From: Nitrospirota bacterium | GTDB taxonomy: Bacteria; Nitrospirota; 9FT-COMBO-42-15; HDB-SIOI813 | Reading direction: 5' to 3' | Assembly: GCA_016214375.1 (NCBI GenBank) | Contig: JACROQ010000112.1 | Span: 1 to 13,071, forward strand | Length of the DNA: 13,071 bases | Shown: piece after piece, positions 6,693 through 13,071 of the stretch | How the letters are laid out: the number at the start of each line of letters is the position of its first letter | How positions within the stretch are numbered: position 1 is the first letter of the stretch | Notes under the pieces: model-generated | Told to the model about the DNA's origin: nothing | The model's input: only the letters and a program-made list of their open reading frames with translations | Database searches by the model: none | Program-made: the position numbers and the translations under genes

Positions 6693-7253
6693 TTAAAGAA
6701 GTTTTCGTCCTTTGATGTGACGCCAGAATCTGGAGAAATATTCAAGGGCCGAGATGAGGGATAAGATTGCCGCTAACCATATACCCACGGTACCCCAGTA
6801 GTGCAGGTCAAAAGATCTTTCAAAAAGAAAAATAGGATAATCGAGGATCAGCAGTATGATGGCAACGATCTGCACCGTCGTCTTATATTTCCCCATCTCT
6901 TTCGCCGCTATAACAATTCCCATGGATGATGCAATCGCCCTCAGTCCTGTGATGGCCAGATCTCTTCCTATAATCACGATGGCAATCCATGAGTCCACCC
7001 TCTTAAACTCTACCAGCATGATAAGTGCAGCAAGGACAAGAAGTTTGTCTGCAACAGGGTCAATAAACTTGCCAAAGAGTGTTACCTGCTCCCATCGCCT
7101 CGCAATGTACCCATCAAACCAATCCGTTAATGATGCCATGATAAAAATCAGGGCTGCCCATTGTGACCTGCCCGGAGACTGGGCAGCAAATACCGCGATA
7201 AAGATAGGAATTAAAGTTATCCGTAAGATTGAAAGGATATTGGGCAGATTCAC
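6693..7253 (-). CDS. pgsA: CDP-diacylglycerol-glycerol-3-phosphate 3-phosphatidyltransferase
   Basis: The enzyme makes phosphatidylglycerol phosphate from CDP-diacylglycerol and glycerol-3-phosphate in the inner membrane, committing lipid to phosphatidylglycerol and cardiolipin. The CDP-alcohol phosphotransferase signature is complete: DWFDGYIAR, then G, then IDPVAD, with aspartates 44, 47, 65 and 69 counted from the GTG start. I place the start at GTG 7253, giving 186 residues beginning MNLPNILSILRI, the usual PgsA opening. AAAGAG then sits six bases upstream. The longer frame starting at TTG 7259 adds two residues, overlaps the kdsC stop, and would have no spacing from that ribosome site. 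A sibling such as phosphatidylserine synthase is possible, but the N-terminus and length fit PgsA. Confidence 0.93.
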   Translation of the reverse strand: MNLPNILSILRITLIPIFIAVFAAQSPGRSQWAALIFIMASLTDWFDGYIARRWEQVTLFGKFIDPVADKLLVLAALIMLVEFKRVDSWIAIVIIGRDLAITGLRAIASSMGIVIAAKEMGKYKTTVQIVAIILLILDYPIFLFERSFDLHYWGTVGIWLAAILSLISALEYFSRFWRHIKGRKLL

Positions 7254-7255
7254 TA

Positions 7256-7759
7256 TCAACTCTTTGTCATTAAGATGAAGTCTATCACTTCACGTACAGC
7301 GCCTTCCCCGCCCTTCTTCTCTGTAATCATATCCACTGCATCTTTTACCGCCTTGACTGCATCGGCTGCCGTGGCAGAAAAACCTACCCTTTGCAAGAGG
7401 GGGAGATCTATAAGATCATCACCCATGAAGGCTACCTGATCATCCGCCAGATAGTATTTGGCCTTTATAGTCTCATAAACCCTGATCTTGTCTTTGGCAT
7501 CCTGATGGACCTCTTTGATGTCAAGCTCTCTCGCCCTGTACTCCACTGCCTTCGCTGTTCTTCCGGATATGATTCCAACTTCGATGCCCGCGCTCTTTAA
7601 AAGATATATCCCATGTCCATCATGTATATGAAAGGCCTTGAATTCATTTCCCTGGCCATCTATGACGATCTTCCCATCCGTCATAATCCCATCTACATCC
7701 AGCAGCAAGAACGTTATTTGCTCAGCCTTCTTCTTTAGTCTCTCCAAGTCCTTAGCCAT
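7256..7759 (-). CDS. kdsC: 3-deoxy-D-manno-octulosonate 8-phosphate phosphatase KdsC
   Basis: This 167-residue HAD-superfamily enzyme of the capless C0 type removes phosphate from Kdo-8-phosphate to give free Kdo. Motif I is DVDGIMTDG (21-29) with nucleophile D21 and acid/base D23. Motif II is ISGR (64-67), and motif IV is GDDLID (113-118). The segment FHIHDGHGI (43-51) is also typical of KdsC. Length and motifs are normal for the stand-alone form. It follows kdsD after a 40-base gap and has no strong ribosome site. Confidence 0.95.
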   Translation of the reverse strand: MAKDLERLKKKAEQITFLLLDVDGIMTDGKIVIDGQGNEFKAFHIHDGHGIYLLKSAGIEVGIISGRTAKAVEYRARELDIKEVHQDAKDKIRVYETIKAKYYLADDQVAFMGDDLIDLPLLQRVGFSATAADAVKAVKDAVDMITEKKGGEGAVREVIDFILMTKS

Positions 7760-7774
7760 ATATTATTTTATTCA

Positions 7775-7793
7775 CTTGAACCCTCGACCCCTG
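7775..7793. repeat. Degenerate 8-bp repeat in the kdsD-kdsC gap
   Basis: Two imperfect 8-base units, cttgaacc (7775-7782) and ctcgaccc (7783-7790), are followed by the start of a third (ctg). They differ at two positions. The gap shows no promoter or terminator. This may be the remains of a short tandem repeat. Confidence 0.3.
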
Positions 7794-7799
7794 TGTTTA

Positions 7800-8771
7800 T
7801 TACACGATCCCCTTCTTCAGCAAATCATGGAGGTGTATGATCCCGCTGACGGTCCTGTCATTATCCAAAATCACAAGGGATGTTATCGAGTGGGTCTCCA
7901 TGATCTGGACAGCAGAGACGGCAAGGGCGCCCTTATGCAGCACCTTGGGATTCCTGGTCATAACCTCCTTTGCCCTGAGTTTTAAGATATCCATGCCCAT
8001 TCCGGTATCCCTCTCAAGCAGTCTCCTGAGATCCCCGTCTGTGATGATCCCTGCAAGTCTTTTATCCTTATCGACCACGGTCGTTACACCCAGCTTCTTT
8101 GAGGTGATCACACAGATCACATCCTTCATATTACTCTCTTCATCGACCACAGGAATGTCTGAACCGGTGTGCATCATTTCACCCACTGTCAGGAGGAGTC
8201 TTCTTCCGATCGTACCGCCGGGATGGAAAAGGGCAAAGTCTTCCTCCTTAAATCCCCTTTTTTCAAATAGGGCCACCGCAAGGGCATCTCCCATGGCAAG
8301 GGCCACGGTGGTGCTGGCAGTCGGCACTAAGTTCATCGGGCAGGCCTCCTCTTTCACACTGACATCCAGCACAACATCACTGTTCTTTGCCAGTGTGGAA
8401 AGGGGTTTCCCGGTCAGACAGATCAGCCTTAGATTCATCCGCTTAAATGTCGGCAAGAGAGCGATGATCTCTCCGGTCTCCCCGCTGTTGGATATCATAA
8501 GCACTGCATCCTCACGCATCACCATCCCGATATCCCCGTGAATCCCCTCGGCAGGATGGAGGAAGAATGATGGGGTCCCGGTACTTGCAAAGGTTGCAGA
8601 GATCTTTTTCCCGATCAACCCTGATTTTCCCATGCCAGTGACAACCACCCGCCCCTTGCTGACATGAAGAATGTCCACCGCCTCAGCAAAACGCCTGTCA
8701 ATGCGGCCAATCAGTTCTTCTATCGCCTTGGCCTCGATGGCAAGTACCCTTTTCCCTGTTTCTATGCTCAT
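7800..8771 (-). CDS. kdsD: D-arabinose-5-phosphate isomerase (KdsD/KpsF family)
   Basis: This 323-residue cytoplasmic enzyme interconverts ribulose-5-phosphate and arabinose-5-phosphate, the first step towards Kdo. The N-terminal SIS (sugar isomerase) domain covers about 1-195, with TGMGKSGLIGKKI (45-57), HPAEGIHGDIGM (72-83), the phosphate-binding SNSGET (94-99), and FHPGGTIGRRLL (182-193). Two CBS domains follow, at about 197-255 (VGEMMHTGSDIPVV onward) and 265-320 (AKEVMTRNPKVL onward); these are usual in this family and may sense a nucleotide or sugar. The gap before it holds the hairpin cluster at 8806-8858. Its company with kdsA, kdsC and kdsB favours KdsD over the related capsule or glucitol paralogues. 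Confidence 0.95.
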   Translation of the reverse strand: MSIETGKRVLAIEAKAIEELIGRIDRRFAEAVDILHVSKGRVVVTGMGKSGLIGKKISATFASTGTPSFFLHPAEGIHGDIGMVMREDAVLMISNSGETGEIIALLPTFKRMNLRLICLTGKPLSTLAKNSDVVLDVSVKEEACPMNLVPTASTTVALAMGDALAVALFEKRGFKEEDFALFHPGGTIGRRLLLTVGEMMHTGSDIPVVDEESNMKDVICVITSKKLGVTTVVDKDKRLAGIITDGDLRRLLERDTGMGMDILKLRAKEVMTRNPKVLHKGALAVSAVQIMETHSITSLVILDNDRTVSGIIHLHDLLKKGIV

Positions 8772-8805
8772 GCGCTTGTTATTATTCTATTCTTAACCGT
8801 ATATA

Positions 8806-8858
8806 GCGGGGTTAGAAAACCCCGCCTATCCCGATAGGCGGGACATTCCTGTCCCGCC
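8806..8858. repeat. Cluster of three overlapping GCGGG-type palindromes
   Basis: Three perfect inverted repeats overlap. The first has arms gcggggtt (8806-8813) and aaccccgc (8818-8825). The second has arms cccgcctatc (8821-8830) and gataggcggg (8833-8842). The third has arms ggcgggaca (8837-8845) and tgtcccgcc (8850-8858). They share arm segments, so only some can form at once in DNA or mRNA. The second and third lie almost wholly inside the 3' end of kdsA, and the first lies just after its stop. No T-run follows, so these are not standard terminators. They look like copies of a dispersed palindromic (REP- or MITE-like) element, which is an inference. Confidence 0.75.
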
Positions 8859-9680
8859 GCTCATTCTGAGCCTGATAAAATTTCCAAGTTCCGTAAGCCC
8901 CCGTATCCGTGTGCCCACCTCTTTTAATGGTATCTGAGTCGCCTTATCAGAGAGCGCCTTTGACGGATCAGGATGGACCTCCATAAAGACCCCATCGCAT
9001 CCTGCGGCCACCGCTGCCCGTGACAGGGTGTCCATAAATTCCCTCTGACCTCCGGAGGCATTCCCTACACCGCCCGGCAATTGGACACTGTGTGTTGCGT
9101 CAAAGACGACTGGATAACCAAAAGACTTCATGACGGCGATAGCCCTCATATCCACCACGAGGTTATTGTAACCGAACATCGTCCCTCGCTCTGTGAGCAT
9201 GATGTTCCTGTTTCCGGCAGACTCTATCTTTTCCACGGCATTTTTCATATCCCAGGGAGAGACGAACTGACCCTTCTTAACATTGACCGCCTTGCCTGTG
9301 GAAGCGGCTGCCATGAGAAGATCGGTCTGCCGGCACAGAAACGCAGGGATCTGAAGGATATCCAGGATATCCCTGACCTTTATAACCTCCTCAGGGTGGT
9401 GTACATCGGATAATAACGGCAATCCCGTCTCCGTCTTTACCTTCTCCAGTATCCGGAGACCTTTATCAATACCAGGTCCCCTGAACGACGAGATTGCGGT
9501 CCTGTTCGCCTTATCATAGGATGCCTTAAATATAATGGGAATGGAAGACGCCTCTGAGATCCTCTTTAATTCTGAAGCAACCTCGAGGACCATCCCCTCA
9601 TCTTCAATCACGCAGGGACCGGCAATAAAGAAGAGGGGGCTGTTATTGTCAATGTGAATATTTCCGATCCTTATCCCCAT
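8826..9680 (-). CDS. kdsA: Kdo-8-phosphate synthase, metal-dependent type
   Basis: This 284-residue enzyme condenses phosphoenolpyruvate with arabinose-5-phosphate to Kdo-8-phosphate. Visible motifs are IAGPCVIE (19-26), FKASYDKANRT (51-61), SDVHHPEEV (91-99), IPAFLCRQTDLL (111-122), KKGQFVSPWDM (135-145), ERGTMFGYNNL (164-174), and FDATHSVQLPGG (193-204). Cys23, His197, Glu234 and Asp245 have the same spacing as the four metal ligands of the Aquifex enzyme (C11, H185, E222, D233). The metal-free E. coli type has Asn at the cysteine position. The last residues, SGGTGMSRLSG, are encoded by the palindrome cluster and look like an acquired tail. The gene starts 8 bases after pyrG stops. Confidence 0.97.
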   Translation of the reverse strand: MGIRIGNIHIDNNSPLFFIAGPCVIEDEGMVLEVASELKRISEASSIPIIFKASYDKANRTAISSFRGPGIDKGLRILEKVKTETGLPLLSDVHHPEEVIKVRDILDILQIPAFLCRQTDLLMAAASTGKAVNVKKGQFVSPWDMKNAVEKIESAGNRNIMLTERGTMFGYNNLVVDMRAIAVMKSFGYPVVFDATHSVQLPGGVGNASGGQREFMDTLSRAAVAAGCDGVFMEVHPDPSKALSDKATQIPLKEVGTRIRGLTELGNFIRLRMSGGTGMSRLSG

Positions 9681-9688
9681 CGCAAAAT

Positions 9689-11317
9689 TTATCTCTGGCC
9701 TCTGTTTTCCACCCCCTGCCTCACAGCCGCTTCTATAAAGGATGCAAAGAGGGGATGGGGTGAAAAGGGCTTGGATTTAAATTCAGGATGAAATTGGGTC
9801 GCAAGAAACCAGGGATGATCTTTAAGCTCTATGATTTCAACGAGGTCTTTTTGGGAATAGAGTCCACTGATGACCAACCCATTTTTTATCAGGACATCCC
9901 TGTGGATATTGTTAAATTCATACCGGTGGCGGTGCCGCTCAGAGATCCTGACGCTCTTGTAGGCCTGATAAGCCAGTGAGTTCGGCATCAGGATGCACGG
10001 ATAAGCCCCAAGCCGCATGGTGGCCCCCTTGTCCACCTGTTCCTGACCCGGCATAATATGGATAACAGGATAAGGGGTTTCTTCATCAAACTCTGTACTA
10101 TTGGCGCTGTTCAGACCGGCTACATCTCTTGCAAATTCTATGACCGCACACTGCATCCCCAGGCATATGCCAAAGAAGGGTATCCTATTCTCCCGTGCAA
10201 ATCTTATGGCCTTGATCTTTCCTTCGATACCTCTTCCGCCGAATCCACCCGGGACAAGGATGCCCTGGACATCGGAGAGAGACAGCCCCGGATCTTTATT
10301 CTCAATCTCTTCCGCATCCGTCCACAGGATATCCACGGTGATATTGTTTGCAATCCCTCCATGGGCCAATGCCTCACAAAGGCTTTTGTAGGAATCCTTG
10401 AGATTTACATATTTTCCAACAACGGCAATCTTCACTCTCCCCTTTGAATTCTTCACCCTGAACACGATATCCTTCCACACCCTTAAATCCGGCTCACCGA
10501 CGTGGAGATTCAATTTCCTGATGATCATCCTGTCAATTCCATCTTCGTGGAGCATGAGAGGGACTTCATAGATACTCTCCACATCCCTTGCAATCACCAC
10601 AGACTCCGCTTCAACATTGCAGAAGAGGGATATCTTCTTTTTGACCTCCATCGGAATGGGCCTGTCTGTCCGGCACACTAGTATATCAGGCTGTATCCCG
10701 ATCTCGCGCATCTTGTTGACACTATGCTGTGTAGGTTTTGTCTTGATCTCATCCGCGGCCTTGACGTAAGGGATGAGGGTGAGGTGGATAAAGAGGGTCC
10801 TTTCTGTACCTATATCAAACCTGAACTGACGGATGGCCTCAAGGTATGGGAGGCTTTCGATATCTCCTACAGTCCCCCCGATCTCTACAATGACAATATC
10901 CATGCTATTGGATGCATCGAGTATACACCTCTTAATCTCATCCGTGATATGAGGCACCATCTGGACAGTGCCGCCGAGATATTCCCCCCGTCGCTCTTTG
11001 GTAATGACATTGTAGTAAATCTTCCCGGTGGTATAGTTGTTCTTCCGTGAGGTGGTTACCGAGGTATACCTCTCGTAATGTCCCAGATCCAGATCTGTCT
11101 CTGCCCCATCCTCAGTGACAAAAACCTCTCCGTGCTGAAAGGGGTTCATGGTACCCGGATCGACATTGATATAGGGGTCAAACTTAAGGAAGGTCACCTT
11201 AAGCCCGGAGCCCTCAAGGAGGCTCCCTATGGATGCAGCGGCTATCCCCTTTCCAAGGGATGAGACAACTCCGCCGGTAACAAAGATGAACTTAGTGGGG
11301 GTCTTTTCTCTGTTCAT
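9689..11317 (-). CDS. pyrG: CTP synthase (glutamine hydrolysing)
   Basis: This 542-residue protein has the standard length of the two-domain enzyme that converts UTP to CTP with ATP and glutamine. The N-terminal synthase domain starts KFIFVTGGVVSSLGKGIAAA (9-28) with its P-loop, followed by KFDPYINVDPGTMNP (45-59) and EIGGTVGDIESLP (145-157). The C-terminal class I glutamine amidotransferase domain has the oxyanion segment VPGGFGGRG (355-363), nucleophile Cys385 in GICLGMQ, and the His510/Glu512 pair in FHPEF. The start overlaps the last 26 bases of kdsB; AAGG lies about 9 bases before the ATG. In this operon it supplies CTP for KdsB and, indirectly, for the CDP-lipid steps. Confidence 0.98.
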   Translation of the reverse strand: MNREKTPTKFIFVTGGVVSSLGKGIAAASIGSLLEGSGLKVTFLKFDPYINVDPGTMNPFQHGEVFVTEDGAETDLDLGHYERYTSVTTSRKNNYTTGKIYYNVITKERRGEYLGGTVQMVPHITDEIKRCILDASNSMDIVIVEIGGTVGDIESLPYLEAIRQFRFDIGTERTLFIHLTLIPYVKAADEIKTKPTQHSVNKMREIGIQPDILVCRTDRPIPMEVKKKISLFCNVEAESVVIARDVESIYEVPLMLHEDGIDRMIIRKLNLHVGEPDLRVWKDIVFRVKNSKGRVKIAVVGKYVNLKDSYKSLCEALAHGGIANNITVDILWTDAEEIENKDPGLSLSDVQGILVPGGFGGRGIEGKIKAIRFARENRIPFFGICLGMQCAVIEFARDVAGLNSANSTEFDEETPYPVIHIMPGQEQVDKGATMRLGAYPCILMPNSLAYQAYKSVRISERHRHRYEFNNIHRDVLIKNGLVISGLYSQKDLVEIIELKDHPWFLATQFHPEFKSKPFSPHPLFASFIEAAVRQGVENRGQR

Positions 11318-12065
11318 GGATTAGCGCCTTATCTTCAAGATATTTTAAGTCTTCAGGGGTATCAATCCTGTAGGATTCATGCCCCGTCTCTTTAACCTTG
11401 ATCCTGAAACCAGACTCTATGGCCCGAAGCTGCTCTAATTTCTCCAAGTCTTCAAGCCTTGTGGTTGGAAGGGCGCTGAAGAGGAGCAGGAAATCACGCT
11501 TGTAGGCATAAATGCCGAGATGTTTAAAAAATGTCTTAACCGGCAACCCTTCCTCTTCGCTCAATACCCTGTCGCGGATGTGCGGGATTGGAGACCGGGA
11601 AAAATACAGGGCATAGTCCTCATGGTCTGTAACTACCTTGACGACATTCCTATCCCACAACTCATTGGCAGAGGTCAACTCTCTCTTTAAGGTCCCCATC
11701 AGTACCGCCGGATTTTCCGTCATTATTGAACTGATCTCATCGAGCATCTCAGGACCTTTTAAGAGTTCGTCCGCCTGGAGGTTAATAATAATCTCTTCTG
11801 CCATCTTTTTTGCGACCTCCGCACAACGATCCGAACCGGTCCTCAGCCGTGCAGAGGTCATCATGACCTCTCCGCCAAAACCGGCCACAGCATCATGTAT
11901 CCTCGTATCATCCGTCGCCACGACAACCCTGTTCACAAGACCGGAACGGGCTGCGGCCTCATATACCCATTGGATGAGGGGTCTCGACTGAACCGGCGTC
12001 AAGACCTTTCCCGGAAACCTCGATGACCCATATCGGGCGGGTATGATGACCGCGACCTTGTGCAT
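11292..12065 (-). CDS. kdsB: CMP-Kdo synthetase (3-deoxy-manno-octulosonate cytidylyltransferase)
   Basis: This 257-residue protein joins CMP from CTP to Kdo, the activation step before transfer to lipid A. The nucleotide-binding loop IPARYGSSRFPGK (8-20) and VATDD (49-53) are normal. KLEQLRAIESGFRI (209-222) and IDTPEDL (234-240) are also typical. Two sites differ from the form I know best: residues 95-101 read NLQADEL where QGDEP is usual, and residues 74-80 read LRTGSDR where HxSGTDR is usual. Gln97 and Asp99 are kept, so activity is expected, but sugar preference could differ. The start overlaps the hldE1 stop by one base (TAATG). Confidence 0.95.
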   Translation of the reverse strand: MHKVAVIIPARYGSSRFPGKVLTPVQSRPLIQWVYEAAARSGLVNRVVVATDDTRIHDAVAGFGGEVMMTSARLRTGSDRCAEVAKKMAEEIIINLQADELLKGPEMLDEISSIMTENPAVLMGTLKRELTSANELWDRNVVKVVTDHEDYALYFSRSPIPHIRDRVLSEEEGLPVKTFFKHLGIYAYKRDFLLLFSALPTTRLEDLEKLEQLRAIESGFRIKVKETGHESYRIDTPEDLKYLEDKALIHEQRKDPH

Positions 12066-13051
12066 TATGAATTCGCAACAACACCTTTCAATGCGTTTAA
12101 AAGCTGCCCCCGACGTACTACGGCCGTCCCCACAATACCGACCACGATGCCTGCCGCATAGTTGGCAATGGCCGCCGCCTCGCTGAAGGCCGCTTTGCTT
12201 GCAAGCGATAAGGCTAAGGCCCCGACCACCGTGTCTCCGGCGCCTGTCACATCATAGACCTCTCTGCCGACGGCCGGGATATCCATAACCTCTTTCCCTT
12301 TCTCAAACAGGCTCATCCCATGCTCCCCGCGTGTGATCAGGATCGCAGTGGAGCCGGATTGATTCAGGAGTATCTCCCCTGCCCTGCGGAGGGATTCGTC
12401 ATTCTGTATCGTGATGCCTGATGCGATGGATGCCTCTGCCGTGTTGGGTGTAATAATCGTTGCCCCTGTGTAGTAATCAAAATGTTTCATCTTCGGGTCG
12501 ACGACTACAGGGATGTTATTCTCCTTTGCGAGCTCTAATACCCCTTTGACCAACGGTCTGGTGACAACCCCTTTTGCATAATCGGATATGACAAATACCC
12601 CGATCTGATTCAGATGGGTCCTGACATATTCCAGTATCATCTCCTGCGACCGGACAGATATCTCACCCCTCTGTTCATGGTCAAACCTGACGACATGCTG
12701 GTTGTGAGCGACCACCCTCGTCTTTTTCGTGGTGGGCCGGGCTTCTTCGACGATTATCCCGCTGGTATCCACTCCTTGTATCCTTAAGGCATGGGTAATC
12801 CACCGTCCCATCTCATCATGGCCGACCACCCCGCAGATCCTGACCTTGCCCTCCAGAGAGAGGATGTTGTTGGCCACATTTCCGGCGCCGCCGAGCATGT
12901 AGCTTTCCCTCTGCACGTCAACGATGGGCACAGGGGCCTCGGGGGATATCCGCTCCACCTTCCCCCAGATGTAGTGATCGGCGACCAGATCCCCGATGAC
13001 TAAGACAGTCGCATGATGAAAGTCTTGAATATAGGCAGCCAAGCGTTCCAT
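12065..13051 (-). CDS. hldE1: D-glycero-beta-D-manno-heptose-7-phosphate kinase (stand-alone HldE domain I)
   Basis: This 328-residue PfkB/ribokinase-family protein phosphorylates heptose-7-phosphate at C1 on the route to ADP-heptose for the LPS core. Motifs are GDLVADHYIWGKVERISPEA (20-39), which is typical of RfaE, GGAGNVANN (54-62), SDYAKG (156-161), DPK (185-187), TPN (201-203), and the anion-hole loop DVTGAGDT (267-274) with catalytic Asp273. It stops after the kinase, so the nucleotidyltransferase half of the fused HldE must be encoded elsewhere (domain II is often a separate gene). The ATG at 13051 directly follows a 7-bp tandem repeat containing GAGG ribosome-binding cores. It is the first gene of the Kdo block seen here, and its promoter lies outside the window. 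Confidence 0.94.
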   Translation of the reverse strand: MERLAAYIQDFHHATVLVIGDLVADHYIWGKVERISPEAPVPIVDVQRESYMLGGAGNVANNILSLEGKVRICGVVGHDEMGRWITHALRIQGVDTSGIIVEEARPTTKKTRVVAHNQHVVRFDHEQRGEISVRSQEMILEYVRTHLNQIGVFVISDYAKGVVTRPLVKGVLELAKENNIPVVVDPKMKHFDYYTGATIITPNTAEASIASGITIQNDESLRRAGEILLNQSGSTAILITRGEHGMSLFEKGKEVMDIPAVGREVYDVTGAGDTVVGALALSLASKAAFSEAAAIANYAAGIVVGIVGTAVVRRGQLLNALKGVVANS

Positions 13052-13071
13052 TTGCCTCTTGCCTCTTGCCT
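13052..13071. repeat. 7-bp tandem repeat at the ribosome binding site of hldE1
   Basis: The unit ttgcctc occurs twice (13052-13058 and 13059-13065), followed by ttgcct up to the window edge, so the array may continue. On the coding strand it reads as AGGCAAG repeats and supplies GAGG cores 3 and 10 bases before the ATG. Changes in unit number would move or add ribosome binding cores. Confidence 0.7.

Noticed and set aside
7837..8541. Long plus-strand open frame of 234 codons opposite kdsD
   Set aside because: It is antisense to a clearly conserved kdsD, has a serine/threonine-rich composition typical of a shadow frame, and shows no recognisable motif.
8806..8825. GC-rich hairpin after kdsA as a Rho-independent terminator
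   Set aside because: On the minus-strand transcript the stem is followed by TATATACGG, not a T-run, and kdsD continues the same pathway downstream. It is better read as part of the palindrome cluster.
11183..11203. Inverted repeat cttaagg / ccttaag
   Set aside because: It lies inside the pyrG coding region, where the bases encode the conserved LKVTFLKFDP segment, so chance is the simpler explanation.

Overview
The window is an ordinary-looking chromosomal segment of a Gram-negative (LPS-making) bacterium with medium G+C. All supported genes lie on the minus strand, so the text below reads from high to low coordinates. A Kdo/heptose gene block, a metal-type KdsA, a DUF4388 (PATAN) protein and a TolC-like channel suit Nitrospirota, Desulfobacterota or a related lineage. 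This placement is an inference from gene content only.

Region 1 (13071 to 3277) is one long, tightly packed gene run: hldE1/rfaE1 heptose-7-phosphate kinase, kdsB, pyrG, kdsA, kdsD, kdsC, pgsA, plsY, a TPR/zinc-ribbon membrane protein, and a DUF4388 protein with a pilin-like tail. Most junctions overlap or nearly touch (TAATG, TGA/TTG and ATGA overlaps, and a 26-base overlap of kdsB with pyrG). The two breaks are about 54 bases with hairpins between kdsA and kdsD, and 40 bases between kdsD and kdsC. The block supplies the inner core of LPS: KdsD makes arabinose-5-phosphate, KdsA makes Kdo-8-phosphate, KdsC removes the phosphate, and KdsB activates Kdo using CTP that PyrG supplies. HldE1 serves the heptose branch. 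PgsA and PlsY add phospholipid synthesis. The last two genes are poorly characterised and are the most novel-looking proteins in the window.

Region 2 (3276 to 1191) is a tolC-tetR pair joined by an ATGA overlap. It has its own candidate promoter, a direct repeat upstream of the -35 box and a 24-bp near-perfect dyad just downstream of the predicted transcription start. The dyad is a good candidate operator for the TetR protein. No pump or adaptor gene accompanies the pair here.

Region 3 (1190 to 1) is AT-rich at first. It holds an unexplained open frame, a 57-residue zinc-ribbon protein with a strong ribosome binding site, then a candidate promoter, rsmD, and the first 12 codons of coaD, which is the usual partner of rsmD.

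I found no RNA genes, CRISPR arrays, insertion sequences or prophage genes. The best leads are the DUF4388/pilin-like fusion with its TPR/zinc-ribbon neighbour, the tolC-tetR control region, a palindrome cluster that encodes the C-terminus of KdsA, and a 7-bp tandem repeat forming the ribosome binding region of hldE1.
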